The notes beneath the pieces were generated by a model, which saw only the letters and a program-made list of their open reading frames with translations, ran no database searches and was not told the origin of the DNA. This document shows, one piece after another, positions 21,345 through 34,688 of a stretch of 42,500 nucleotides of DNA. The number at the start of each line of letters is the position of its first letter. Positions within the stretch are counted from its first letter, which is position 1. The DNA is from Chrysomallon squamiferum (Eukaryota > Mollusca > Gastropoda > Neomphalida > Peltospiridae): contig CM022668.1 of the NCBI GenBank assembly GCA_012295275.1, positions 9,052,541 to 9,095,040 on the forward strand, read 5' to 3'. The position numbers and the translations under genes are program-made.

Positions 21345-22328
21345 TCACACAACAGTTTCCTCTTTGACCAGCATGAAATACGAAATCTTCGAGTGGTCCT
21401 CAGTCTCAGAATCTTCTTCAGCGTCATCGTCGTTGGTCCCCTGAAGCTGATGAAACGGCTTTGATGTTGACAGAAAACACAGATTTGACTTGGACAAACC
21501 TTCAACCAGTTCTGCTTTCCAAGTGCACGGCATCAGACTACTCAAAGCCGACTGGACAGCAGTTGCTGACACAGGAAAGTTAAAAGTATGACCGTCCTCG
21601 ATGACTGGATTGTCCTCGAAGTGCTGCAGCATCTGCTTGACAATGGCAGCCATCACAGGGAAGGGAAGAGGCAGGAACATTTTAAACATCATCACCATCT
21701 CGAGGACGGCGTGCAGACTCTCCAGTTTGTTTATCTTAGACTGGCAGTCAGCGTCCTTGCTCAGGTAAGATGTCAGGCTGCTGGGCGTGGTCAGATCCTT
21801 GGAGACGAGGTATGTCATGTAGTCACCCTGCAGTTTCTCAATGCCAATGTCAGCCATCATGGTCAGCGGAGCCACACCTCTGAGCGACGGAGCCTCCATC
21901 TCGCTCGTGTATGACTGTCGCACGAGAGTGGCCAGTCTGGTGTGGTTGCTGTTGCGGACGAACGGCTGGATTTCTCCGCCTCTCAGACAGGACAGCACGT
22001 ACTGGAGACTCTCCGTGAGCTCCGACATGGACTGGCACCGGTAAAACCTTCCACAGTCTGTCGGTGAAATCCAGGTCCAGTCGCTCCTCCATGTTCAAGT
22101 TCACTGCGCAGCACTCGTCCTCGTCCGCGCTGTCCTGGACAGCACCGTCATCAACATCGTCTGCGTCGTTCTGCTTCAAGTACTCCACTAAATTCTCCAC
22201 GGATTTGAGGAGGCTGTGTTCGCGATCCCCGGCCAGCCACACGATGTTGCCTGTCTCGGTGGCGCTGATGATGTTTTTCAACATCTTCAGTTCGGTGTAC
22301 AGGCTGAATACTGGACTCTGTTCACAAC
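21345..22328 (-). CDS. zwilch: Zwilch, exon 2 (C-terminal part), with a frame break
   Basis: C-terminal half of Zwilch, the RZZ (Rod-ZW10-Zwilch) subunit that works at unattached kinetochores in the spindle assembly checkpoint and recruits dynein. The exon begins after CTCAG (AG 22330-22329) and ends at TGA 21347-21345. It reads CEQSPVFSLYTELKML, an acidic linker, LDLDFTDRLW, then LRGGEIQPF, RQSYTSEMEAPSLRGVAP, IGIEKLQGDYMTYLV and a final SKISYFMLVKEE. These match human ZWILCH in order (for example SDLDFAEQLW, LQRGDIQPW, LIHQSYHGTMDTVSLSG, EERIFF near the end). The frame carrying LDLDFTDRLW and the frame carrying SMSELTESLQ differ by one base, and the shift falls between 22053 and 22028. The rest is intact, so a sequence error, a young lesion or a tiny intron are all possible. 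With the frame restored the whole protein would be about 645 residues (human 591). Confidence 0.93.
22028..22053 (-). other. zwilch: Frame break in zwilch
   Basis: On the minus strand TGG AAG is followed by GTTTTACC, with a TTTT run at 22046-22043. The frame then changes before ATGTCGGAG (22028). A 1-base gain (or 2-base loss) explains it. The 16 bases 22047-22032 also begin GT and end AG, and their removal would restore frame, but 16 bases is far below normal animal intron size. Confidence 0.75.
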
Positions 22329-22763
<435 letters not shown>

Positions 22764-23718
22764 CTGAAGAAATGCTAGACACTATGGTAGCATCAGCATC
22801 TGTTGGAAATTTCTGTAACAGTCTCCTCACATTTTTCCATTCCACCAGAACTTTCAGAATTCCCGTGTAACCCTCATTAAAATGCTTCTGATTTTCCAAG
22901 ACGTCATACACCGCCTGACATGTGACTTCTGACGTGTTGCTGGGAAACGGATAACTGTGACAGTCTACCTGCTCTGTCGATTTCTGGGACAGAGAAACTT
23001 TGATAAGTTTCAAATTCTTCTGCGGCTGAACTCTGTTCTGCTTTTCTACTGGTTCAGCCCCTAGCATTATCGTAGACAATGTCGTAACAGGATCTGACAT
23101 TTTTCGAGGCTGGCATAACACCCACAACGACGGAATTACGCTACCGTTGCCGTTGTTGCTTAATGACAGAATGTTTTTGCAAGAAATGGTATACATCGAA
23201 ATAAAATGTCTTGCTTCCTGCAGATCGAGACCAACGAACTGCTTTGCTGTTGATGTGTCACTGAAATGATTAGATACTTTCTCGAATGGCGAGTCTAAGT
23301 CTGACATCGACAGATCAGCAAACGTTTCCACTCTCAGCGGCGAACCTGACAAAATTGCATCGCCTGAACCAGAGACCGAGCTACTTGCACTCGACGTTTT
23401 ATCCTCTCTTTCACTTTTATTCCGCAAAGAAACGTTGGAAGCATCTCCATTCATAATAACACTGTTAGAGTTTTTAGAAGTGGACGATAAAGATATTCGA
23501 CTTTTTGACAAAACAATCGCTGGCTGGCCATTTCGAGCGATGTTTACATTTGACACTTCGTCGAAATGTTCCAGAACTGTCAGTAGTTCAGGGGTACAGT
23601 TGCTTCTGTGACCGTCGATGAATTCAAGAAATATGCCATTATTAAAACGTTGTGATTGTTTAGTTCTAAAGACATTTTTGAGGATGTCTGTAAATTCGTT
23701 TACAATCTGTTGATCCAT
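22764..23718 (-). CDS. zwilch: Zwilch, exon 1 (N-terminal part)
   Basis: First coding exon, 318 codons plus one base. I chose ATG at 23718 (AAAATGG context); no other ATG lies in frame upstream in the open stretch. The start MDQQIVNEFTDILKNVF matches the early helix of the family. A long Ser-rich low-complexity segment follows (about residues 60-120), longer than in vertebrates. The conserved block LDLQEARHFISMYTISC then SLWVLCQ then LGAEPV corresponds to human LPVGKARQLIGLYTMA, LWVRC and LGAELI. The later part (EVTCQAVYDVLENQ, ILKVLVEW) fits less clearly by eye. The matching phase to exon 2 supports the model. Confidence 0.93.
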
Positions 23719-23810
23719 TTTAAAACGAATGTTTACGAACACCAATATCCAAACTGACCGCCAAAAACTACGGAAGTGTGTAAGTAGGAAATTGTTTTAT
23801 TTTCCTCCAA
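23719..23810 (-). promoter_or_regulatory. Likely zwilch promoter region
   Basis: Directly upstream of the start codon. The minus strand carries an E2F-like TTTTTGGCGGTC (about 23765-23754). The plus strand has acggaagtg (about 23769), an ETS-type core, and ccaat at 23742. E2F control would suit a mitotic gene. This is motif matching only; no transcription start is visible. Confidence 0.35.
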
Positions 23811-24028
23811 GATCAAGCGCACCAACATCTTTATAAAACGTGTCTTATTCAAGAGGAACAAAATTCCGACCGTACATTTCGTGATTTATTTTTAGCTTAC
23901 TATTGCAAAATATAATGCTGTACAGTTTACTGAAATTTCAAAAATACTGAATATTAAATTATAATTAGTTTAGATGCTAACTTGAAAATGGTTTGTGTTA
24001 CATGTGTATTACATCGCCAATGAAAGAA

Positions 24029-24080
<52 letters not shown>

Positions 24081-24132
24081 GTAGGAAAAAGAAAATTATT
24101 TATTTTAATTTTATTATCATTCTATTGTAGTT

Positions 24133-24172
<40 letters not shown>

Positions 24173-25280
24173 ATTTTATCCTTATTATGTTTTCAACTTA
24201 ACGGATTCTACGCTTTTGAGCCGTTTAAGAAAAACTAAAGTTACTGGTCTGACTTGCGCACAGAAATAAAAATAAATAAAATTAGAAGTAAAGGAAAGTG
24301 ATTTTGAGAATTAAGAAACAAGAACACGATGGTAAAGGAGAGAAGTGAAAGAGAGAAACTTGCTATCTCTTTCGACATTTGTGATGACGTCATAAATAAT
24401 TAAAATTTTAGTCTTGCGTGTATTTTAATATAAGAAGTCACCTGTGTTTTCCCTAGTAATTCGATCTGGAGTTTTAAAACAACAAATAATCGACTGGTTA
24501 TTGTAACATTAAAACAGGACAAACGGATATAGTAATTTTGTGAAAATTGTGGTATAAACATTTTTTTTACTACGCATTCAAAAACTTTTGCTGGGATAGA
24601 TGATGTATCCAGAACCAAATGATCATTTTAAATATTTATTTCGCCCATTCCTTTGTAGTAATTTAGTACATTATAAAACAGGAATGAATGAAAGTGTAAC
24701 AAGAACTCTACATATTTTAATAGTGGATTTCAGTTACAGATATGGTTGTAAGTTAGTAGGTAAATATAATTATAAAAGTATGTTGACTAAAATCGCATGT
24801 AAATAAATTAAAAAAAAAATGTGAAATTAATTCATAAATAAATAAAAATTATGTTGAATTATTCATAAGTAAATGAATGAATTAAATTATACTGAAATAA
24901 TTTCAGATGCAGAACACACAAACAAATTCATATTTTTATATATATTTATTTTGTTTTTCTTATGGTTTTGTACACCACATATGTACAAACTTTTGACAAA
25001 AAGTACAATATATAAATTTTATAATATAATCATAATAATAATAAATCTATATCATTTGTACAAATCCAGTTTGTTTTAAACATAACAATAAACGGTAATA
25101 ATTACAAAAGAAAAACAACATATCAATGATAGAAAAACATGAAAATAATGAGATTATTGAAATATTACATTTGCAAGATGTAAAAAATATTTCTCAGATC
25201 AAAATATCCAGCAACAGATGATAACAAACAACACAGACAAACAAACAAAATTCATTACATACATAGCAAATGTTCTTTTT
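23811..25280. other. AT-rich intergenic DNA
   Basis: Contains an ATT tract (24029-24077), a TC tract (24133-24172) and scattered AT-rich sequence. Short open frames near 24400-25080 show no protein-like composition. No gene is seen. Confidence 0.6.
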
Positions 25281-25778
25281 CAACCAGCACATGTAAAATA
25301 TGCAACAAGAGATGTCTTTTTCAACTAGAAAATGTAAAATATGCAGCAAGAGATGTTCTTTTTTTAACTAGAAAATGTAAAATATGCAGCAAGAGATGTT
25401 CTTTTTTAACTAGAAAATGTAAAATATGCAGCAAGAGATGTTCTTTTTTCAACTAGAAAATGTAAAATATGCAGAAAGAGATGTTCTTTTTTCAACTAGA
25501 AAATGTAAAATATGCAGCAAGAGATGTTCTTTTTTTAACTAGAAAATGTAAAATATGCAACAAGAGATGGGTTTTTTAACTAGAAAATGTAAAATATGCA
25601 GAAAGAGATGTTCTTTTTTTAACTAGAAAATGTAAAATATGCAGCAAGAGATGTTCTTTTTTTAACTAGAAAATGTAAAATATGCAGCAAGAGATGTTCT
25701 TTTTTACTAGAAAATGTAAAATATGCAGCAAGAGATGTTCTTTTTTTAACTGTAACGTGAAAAATATGCAGCTGATGT
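25281..25778 (+). repeat. ~42-bp minisatellite, about 12 copies
   Basis: Each unit has aactagaaaatgtaaaatat, then gcagcaagagatgttc and a T run of 5-7 bases. Length differences are confined to the T run and small indels, and a few copies have gcaacaag or gcagaaag. The first (25281) and last (about 25750) copies are diverged. Confidence 0.93.
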
Positions 25779-27226
25779 TATTCTCTTCCAAACAAAATAT
25801 GGTTCAAATGTTTCATGGAAACAACAGACAAAAACAGATTTATAATAAAAACAAAAATCATTAATAAAAAGAACAAATATATTTACGTGACCAGTTATCA
25901 TGAATGGTATTAAAAGTTGAGAAAACAATTATAACAATTCTAACTTTTACAAAACATTGGCTTAATTTTTTTCTACCCCATAATCTTGAATTTTTTCAAC
26001 AATTTGCTGCCTTGAGTTAATTTTATAATGTAACACAAGAATTCATTAAGTGTATAATGTAATACAAGAATACAATATAAAATGTATACTTTTTTAAATG
26101 AAAAACAATGTGTGTGTGTGCGTGTGTGCATATAAATACCTTAGTTTTATTATTGTACCTAAATGTTATACTAATACTACCGATTTTAAAAAGCAGTAAA
26201 TTTATTTTGAATATAGAATTATGATGTTTTTATTTTTTAAGCTTTCATCTTGTATATTTTAAAATAATTATCTAAAATATCAAACTTAATGCACCTTTCA
26301 TGGAATCTGGTCAAATATAAAAATTTATGGTTTTGTTATTAAAAAAACACAGTTCATGTTGGACATGCATTTTGTTTTCGTATGTAGTAACAATAGGAAA
26401 ATGTTTCTCCTTTAGATTTATATACAGATTCTGATCTTTTTAGATTACAAATACTTTTATAAAATATCCAAGGAATCAGAATTCACTTTTAAAAGATTTT
26501 GAATAAAAAAAAGTTTTATATATATACCTATGAAAAGATAATCAACATATTTGATCAAAACCAAGAATATCTGGTATACTTTTTGGTTCACAGATCACTT
26601 AACATAATAAACATTTGTTATATTCAATTAAAAACACAAAAAATTATATTAACAGAATAGAATAATTTCACAATACATTACATATGGGTAAAGTTTGATA
26701 ATTAATTATATATAAAATGTGTAATCTATTCCAATATGCATTTTTAAAATTTCATGTGTATTTCAACAATACAATAAGCCCTCTAAGAACCTTATTAATA
26801 TCATTTTTAAACATTATATATATATTTTTTTTTTTTTCACAATACATTTATGATGTCGACAATTATTTACAAAGCTGATATTCTAATGCATGTATTACAA
26901 CTATGTTTTATTTTCATATCTATAATTACCTTAATAAATATACCAGTGCATAAATCATTAATATCAATTTTTCTTTAAACATTCAACAAAGAATACAGAG
27001 TATCACAAGAAAAGAAAAAACAAGAGGAGAAAGCAAATTAACCAATGATTGCACTTTCAGAAAGATTATCTGCACCAATCAAAATGTGTCTTGGAGTTTG
27101 CATACTTCAAAAACAAGGCACTGTGTATTGTGGGCGGTAGTAGTTGGTTGCTGCTTCTAAAAAACTGGGTTAAAATAAAATAAAGTTTAAAAAAAAAAAA
27201 AATGGAGGCAATCTGGGAGGGAGGAT

Positions 27227-27232
<6 letters not shown>

Positions 27233-27279
<47 letters not shown>
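27233..27279 (+). repeat. (AG)n microsatellite
   Basis: About 46 bases of AG repeat. Confidence 0.93.
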
Positions 27280-27280
<1 letters not shown>

Positions 27281-29491
27281 CTGAGATTGTGAGTAACTTT
27301 TAAGACAGAAGTGTAAACAAAAATCAATAGACATTTGCTATACATAAAACTACTTTCAAATTCTGATTTAAGTGATGTTTTAAAATATGTGAAATACTGT
27401 CAATTAAGCAGTTTTAGAAATAAAGAGTACAGCATGACATTTTTCTTCTTCCTTTCTTTATCTAAATTTAAAATAATAATCATTATTATCATATTTACAT
27501 GTCTGAATGTGTGCATACATACATAAAATTATGTATGTATGTGTGTATATATGCATATATGCAAACATACGTAAGAATATGTGTGTGTGTGTGTGTTTGT
27601 GCGTGTGTGTTTCTCTAACACCATGATTGGAGAATTTAAACAAAAATAAATTTTTGTCTTTTTTAAATAAATATTTTAACAGACACAAAATAAAAATAGT
27701 AATAAAAAAAATAAATAAAACATTTTAATGATGACATTAATAAACTGAAATCCATTGAATATGTACTATATTGTGAACAAATGTCAATACAAGCCTGACT
27801 GTATTCAATACTGGAAAAAAAGAAGAAAAAAAGAAGAAATTGGGATATTGTAAAGTCTTTCTTAATACACAAGTCTTCCTTGTCTTTCTGTGAGAAGATA
27901 TTATTAGTAAGCAGAAGCTAAATAAAATGTTTTTTTCAGAACAACCAACAGAGCAGTGAAAATCATTTGACAGCTATTGTGTACCCCACCCCACTCCTTA
28001 CAAGAAGGTGATTCACTGGCATTCAAAGAAAAAAAAACTTGTATTTTTATTTGTTTATTTTTTTCTTGGATGGTAGAGAGCCACTGAAGCTGCCATATTG
28101 ATTTCAAATTTTTGTTCCATTTAGCCCCTGCAGAAAAAAAAAAAAGTGTTTGTGTACAAGTTAAAAAAAAGTATTAAAAGGTGTTTTTAATTTTTTTTAT
28201 ATTTTTATTTTTTTAAGAAGACAAAAAAAGAAATAAAAAAAGAAAAGATTGTCACGACTGAATCTAAAAATAGCAACATTAACGTCACTGCTGAATACAT
28301 TTACATTACTAACATTGTTTTAATTTCTCAAGCAGACGGCTGTTTGAGTAAAAAACACTCAGAATTCCGTTTTATGAATTATGCATAATGTAAGTCATAT
28401 TTAATGCCTCCATAAAGCAATGAATAAAAATTATTTGAAACAATCTGAACAGTGACATAAGCAGATTATGTTTTATGATGTAACTGATGTCATTCGGTGT
28501 GGAACAATTGACGTTTAGAGGAAGAGGGAGATAAGGGTGGTGGGGAATGATTCAGGGTATGGTTATCTACAATTTTTTTTTTTTGTAATGTTTGCATTAG
28601 AAATATGTGTATTTCTGTGGTGTGTGTGTGTGCTTCTGGATGAATTCTGTGTATGTTTATCTGTTTGTTATAAAAGAGTGTGTGTTACATCTGTGTTTAT
28701 CAGACAATATCACCATCCCCTACCCCCCAAAAAAACCCACCTATAAAAATAATAATAATTAAAAATTTCTCTACAAAATTTTAATATACTGAAGTATAAA
28801 AATTTGAGCACTGATGTATCATAATTAATGATTATTATTTCAATATGTTTCGTATATATATATATATATATAAGCCATGGACATTTATGTTGTCTAAGTC
28901 ATGCATAGTTACATTGTTTTAAGTCATGGACTAATGTATGTCAAACATTTTAACATCTAATGAAAAAAAATCAATATTATAATAAAAATTTATTAAGTCA
29001 TGGACTTGTTCTTTACATGTACATGAGAAAATTGCTTTGTATTATAATACAATCCAAGATCTTACTTAGACAGACAGACAACAGAAAATATTAAAAATGT
29101 TATAAAAATTTGTTTCATGAATAAAAAGACATCTGAAAATGAAATTGTATTTATATTAACTTGTTCTTGTGTGTACATGTGCGACACAGGTTATATATAT
29201 GTAAAAAATTTTTGACAAAAACTGTTGCTAAAAAAGGTTTAAATATAATAAATCTTAATTTAAAAAAAAAAATTACCTATACGAAAATTTAAACAGCTGA
29301 ACATTAAAAGATTTAATTTTTTATTATCATTAAAAGAATCTAAAAAGCCAAGGATTAAAGCTCATAATTAAACAACAAGCCCCCCACCCAAAATAAATCT
29401 AAATAATAATCTCAATTAATATATGATACTCTATCTATATATTATTTTTTTCTTAAACAAGATTTTTGAGGGGTTACAGCCAGGTCAGAGA

Positions 29492-29533
<42 letters not shown>

Positions 29534-29552
29534 TAGATAGATAGATAGATAT
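29492..29552 (+). repeat. (TA)n(GATA)n compound microsatellite
   Basis: A TA run (about 29496-29530) joined to five GATA units. The flanks read caggtcagag and gatctgacccc, a loose inverted pair. Confidence 0.88.
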
Positions 29553-31303
29553 ATGTACTTAAGAGTTTGTGGATCTGACCCCTGGTTTTGTATATTTATA
29601 TAAAGCAGAACACTGGGCTGTTTGTATTTTTCAATTTAGATAAAGAAAGGAAGAATATTATTTAATGTTGCACTCAAAAATTATTATTAGTGCTGTACGT
29701 GTTATGAACTATAAAGAAAATGACAGAGAATATTTACTACTATAAATTTAGAAAAAAAAAACATCAAAGCAAATTATCTGCCATTAGCAAACAACAACAG
29801 TTAAATTTGTCGCAGATAAATAAGGGTTTGATACAAAGACAATGTTTTTATGGTTTATGAAGTAAGAAAAAAAAACAATAAAAATGTTGTGGTATATTAA
29901 AACAAAAAAACACAGAAAATTATCTAAAGAGTAATAACAAAAGAATGAAACCATCAGTTAATAATAATAATAATAAAAAGACACTACAGAAAATATACAC
30001 CCGACAAAACATTTTACATAACACAAAAATTTACACCTGAAGAATTGAGCATTTTGTCATTCTTTCCATCTTGTATAGTTAGGAGGGGAGACAATAATGA
30101 AACAAGAGTTATCTGTGCAAATATTATCAAAAGAATGAGGCCATTTTTTTATTTTTTTTTTTACAGCAGACAAAAACACTTCATATTGAACCAATATAAA
30201 AGAAAAATATTTTAAAAATAAAATAAAATAAAATAAATAAATAAACATATTATATAAATATATATATATATTTATTGTGAATTGCAAAAATATATATTTT
30301 GACAATGATCACTGGAAAAAATAAATGTTCACAAAATTTTACTTTTAACATTTAAAAAATAAATAAAAATATGCTATAATATGAAACAAAAATTTAAAAA
30401 TGAATTAACAGTTATGTTTATCCACATTTTCTTCTTTTTAAAAAAATGTCTTCATTATTCAGATAAAACGGTTTTTCATGAAATGAAACTGAAAAATAAA
30501 AATACTTGAAGATTTGGTCCTTAAATCAAATGAGATATTCACAATAAGTTTGAACCATTCCAAACCATAAACGAACACGAGTTTTATGGTTTGGCTATAG
30601 TTGAAAATAAAATAAATAAATAAATAAATAAATAAATAAAAAATAAAATAAATAAACAACAACCCAAAACCCCAAGTGTTTCCGGAGTATTAAAACACTT
30701 ATAGCTGAGATTATACTCCTAAATTATGAATTATATTAATCTTCAAACATTTATAATTTTATATAATAAAAAAAAAATTAAATAATAATAAGACACAAAT
30801 GGAAGAAAAAGAAAAACAAAGTAGAGAAAGTATGTTTGCATAACTGCCTGAAAATAATTTTGATCGCAAATATCGTAAGTTTTGTTGAAATTCAACATTA
30901 TGTTGTTCTTCGTCTTTACATTTTATTATTCTTTTTTATTTTATTTTGTTGTTATTATTATTTTTTATTATTATTTTATTTAATTTTTTTTTTTTTTTTT
31001 TTTTTTTAAACATATTTCCAGTGCAAGAAATCAGCTAATTGCTAGAAAATTATCAGTGAAAACAAGTTTTTGAAATTTAAGTAGTAATAATAATTTTTTT
31101 GTTTTTTTTAAAAAAACTGTCAGTTATTTTTTACAATAATGGTTCTTACTTCAAAAAAAAAAAAAAAAAAATCGAGATTGTACTTAATAAAATGAAGCAA
31201 TTAGTAAAACTGAAGAAATTAAAAAAAATAAACAACATGAAAATTGAAAAAAATACAAAGTCGACAGATTAAGTAAGATGATATCACAGTCTATAATATC
31301 AGT

Positions 31304-31497
31304 GTAAACATCAGTAAACATTGGTAAACATTATTTGTAAACATTCTGGCTACAAAATCAGTCAATTAGTAAACATTTTGCTGCAAAATCAGTAAATCAG
31401 AAAACATTTTGTGGCAAACATTACTGTTAAACATATTTCGGTAAACATTCGTAAACATTTGCTGCAAACATTATTGTTTAACATATTTCAGTAAACA
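31304..31497 (+). repeat. GTAAACA cluster (forkhead-type core)
   Basis: GTAAACA occurs exactly at 31304, 31314, 31324, 31337, 31369, 31441, 31451 and 31491, all on the + strand, and GCAAACA at 31414 and 31464. The surroundings (aaacatt, tgctgcaaa) show that it arose partly as a degenerate repeat. GTAAACA is the core site of FOX transcription factors; regulatory use is an inference. Confidence 0.65.
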
Positions 31498-32015
31498 TTG
31501 GTAATCATTTTGCCGTAAATATTATTGTTAAGCATTGCTAAAATTAACATGAGAAAAATGTTCAACCATTTTAAAAAAAAAAAAAAAGTAATATTCTTCA
31601 TGGAAGCATTGACAAGCAGAAAAGACATTTTTGCAATGGAAAAATTAATACTTTTTGTGTTCTGAAAGCAAATGAAGATGTTTTGGCATTTTTATTTATA
31701 TATATATTTTTTTTTTTTCATAAATTCTGCCATCAAATCCTTTTAGTAATAAACAAATCTGTAACAAATTATTATAAAGAATTATAAAAACTTTAATATT
31801 CACACTAAAGACTCAAAACTTTCTGAATTTCTGGTCATGACTACTTTTATCCAAATTTTGCCAGTTTGAAGGGGTGTAGTTTTTAAAGGGTTTTGAATAC
31901 CTCCCTCCCTCCTTCCTTCCTTCATGCTTAAACTGCTGAATACAGCAAACAGATTCACCCATCCCCAGTACATGTTGTTACAGGAGCTCCCTACCCAATA
32001 ACCACCTTTCTGGTT

Positions 32016-32175
32016 AGCAGTAAGCATTATTTTGTGTTTACCTTCCCATGAACTGTAAAGTAATATTGATAAACTAGTTATGAGCACTGGCTGGATTGAG
32101 AAATGAGTCAGTGCAAGCACTAAGGATAGTTGAACCTGTGTTCAGTCAAATTTGATTTTCATATAAATTGAGAGT
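32016..32175 (+). repeat. Dispersed repeat family 4, copy A
   Basis: About 160 bases shared with 35481-35651 at high identity: agcagtaagcattattttgt, ttatgagcactgg, gagaaatgag(t/c)cagt and gttgaacctgtgttcagtca. Same orientation. A short non-autonomous mobile element (SINE or MITE) is likely; no coding content or clear terminal repeats are seen. Confidence 0.8.
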
Positions 32176-33148
32176 CTGACGTGTATATATTAAAAATTTA
32201 TATAACCCTTTAATAAATTGTGTTTTTTTTAATAAAAATATTGAAATAAAAGTATGCCTGTGAGTTTATGAAAGAAAATTGGAAATAAAATGACTGACAT
32301 TTGTGAAAATTTTAACATGGTGCCCCTATAACCGCAATGAAATTCAGGAAAATAATAATTATAATAATAAAGTTAAACATTTAATCCCTAATTAAATATA
32401 AAAATATTCATAAAAAAATAAAATAAAAACAACGAGAAGAAGAAGAAAAGAAAAAGAAAAACTGATTAATAAATACATTAAATACATAAAGTAGTAAAAT
32501 AAAATTAAAATGAGAAAAAATTAAAAGAAACAAATATTTAAATTTTTTGCAGTTTTGGGTTTTGGTCAAGCTTTGAGCAAATTATATGAAATGTTTTTTT
32601 TTTTTTTCAACAAATTGACCTTATCATTTAAATACAGACAGAAATAATAATAATTATTATAACAATAGCAGCAATAACAACAACATATATTATGAAACAA
32701 AAAATGAAAAAAAAAGACCCTCATAATAATAATTACAATAAAATAAAAATAACAAAAAAAAAAAAAAAAAAAAAAAATTGTGTTAAGTATTTTCTTGCTA
32801 TTCTTTTATTCTTGTTTTTTAATTCATCCTGAATAGCCTCCATTTTTTCATTCATTCTCTCTTAATCACACATTCCGAACAATGACAGAAAAATATTGTA
32901 AGTAGAACCCTGTTTGAATGATGCACTGGGTACATATTGCATATTGAATTATACATAGAGGTGTCTATCCCATCTATTTAAATATATTACTTATATTATA
33001 TATGTTTAATACTAATGGTATCTATTTCTATTCTAATTGTAAATACATATATATATATATTTTTGTTGTTTGTTTTTGTTTCATTTTCAGACTAAAATTC
33101 TTTACATTATGGATGTTTCTTTTGTTATGGACTTTTGTCATCTTCTTT

Positions 33149-33640
33149 GAGTTCTCTGTCTGAACTCAAATCCTGTTTTGAGTTCCGTGTCTGAACTCAA
33201 ATCCTGTTTTGAGTTCCGTGTCTGAATTTTCATCCGAGTTTATTATTTGCACTTTTATCCTCTGTTTTGAGTTTTGCATCTGGATTTTGGCTTCAGTTTT
33301 GAGTTCTGAGTCTGGACTGTTTTCCATTGTTGAGTTAAGTGTCTGTGTCCTGGTTTTATTTTATCTTCATCTGAGTTTAGTGTCTGGATGTTTCTGCTTT
33401 GAGTAAATAAAGTTATTTTCGCTTCTTGTATGTTTTGTTCTCTGCTTTGAATGTGTAAAACTGTAGTTTCCACATTGAGTTCAGTGTTTTGAGTTTATTT
33501 ATACTCAGTTTTGAGTTTGTGTGAAATTTATCAGTCTGCACTTTCATCCTCGGTTTTGAGTAAGCTTAGTGTGTTCTGATTCTTGTTCCTCATCTTGAGC
33601 TTCAGTTTTGAGTTTAACATTCTGGAAATTTCTTTTCTCA
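33149..33640 (+). repeat. Degenerate GAGTTC...TGTCTG array
   Basis: It starts with 31-base period copies (gagttc at 33149, 33180, 33211), the first two containing gtctgaactcaaatcctg. GAGTTC and GAACTC are complementary, so each of these units can form a small hairpin. Weaker copies (ttttgagtt, gtgtctgga) continue to about 33640. Confidence 0.75.
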
Positions 33641-34161
33641 CAATGTGAGATGATTTTCTGTTTATGGAGTTAAGACTTCTGTCATGGCTGCCTGTCTGCA
33701 TGTTTGCATTATGTGACTTCTTCTGTTTTTGAACAATTGTCTTTGATGTCATTTTGTGTTTGATGTTAAACGTCTGACTGAACATTGTGTTCTGCTTCGA
33801 TGAACATGATGTTTGTAAACTTCAAGAACACTAAAAGCACAGTGATTTGATGTTTTCAAAGTATTCAGTGTATGCAGACAGTGTGAAGACAGGATTCCTG
33901 TTCAGTTCTCCATCATTTGTAAATGCAGAGAGAAACAAGAAGCTTTCCAACGAAAAATGAATAAATAAATACCGAAAGATTCAAAGCATCCAGAACCAGA
34001 CATTTGCAACAAAAAAATAAATAAATAAAAATTAAAAATAAAATAAAATTAAAAATTCATATTTTAAAATTGAAAGTTTCTTACATTTTTGTTTTTTTTT
34101 TTTGTGAGTTCTTAAGTAAGTAATATTGCCTTTTCTGTATTTTATCTTTTCTTTAGTCTTT

Positions 34162-34165
<4 letters not shown>

Positions 34166-34223
<58 letters not shown>
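34166..34223 (+). repeat. (AG)n microsatellite
   Basis: About 58 bases of AG repeat. T-run repeats (tagtttttttt) lie at 34483-34513. Confidence 0.93.
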
Positions 34224-34225
<2 letters not shown>

Positions 34226-34640
34226 CTTTATAAGAAATATTCCTTTAATGTGGTCAAGTTTTAAATTAAGTAAATGATTATTTCTATCATGGTATTGTTA
34301 AAATGCTGGACCAAACAAAAAGTGACAGAACAACAACTTCCGAACATTCACATGCTACAGAACTATCAAAATATCATTAGCCACGTGAGGATGTGTTTAA
34401 ATTCTGAATCACAGTCACACACATTTACAGGTGAATGAATAACCTTATCACAAGCATATAAAGGTAAACCAAAATTAATTGTAGTTTTTTTTAGTTTTTT
34501 TTAGTTTTTTTTATCTCTCCTTCAGATATGTCTGTACGTGGCTTCATAAGCTACTTTTTGTACAGAAATGTTTTTCTTAGTTATTTATTTCTAATAATGA
34601 TCCAATATTATTGAAGAATAATATTTTTTTGGTTTCCTTT

Positions 34641-34688
<48 letters not shown>

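Larger units (their letters stand above)
25779..31300. other. AT-rich non-coding region downstream of the KLF gene
   Basis: No coding exon is recognised in about 5.5 kb. It holds an AG tract (27233-27279), GT/CA stretches (27520-27610), TA and GATA tracts (29492-29552), TAAA tetramers (30607-30660) and poly-T (30985-31007). It may include a long 3' UTR of the minus-strand KLF transcript, but no end can be placed. Confidence 0.5.

Noticed and set aside
22032-22047. A 16-base GT...AG micro-intron in zwilch
   Set aside because: It would restore frame but is far too short for normal animal splicing and aligns worse to the family than a one-base correction; kept only as a test in the findings.
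24400-25080. Short open frames of 68-72 codons as small genes
   Set aside because: AT-rich composition, no homology recognised and no splice or promoter context.
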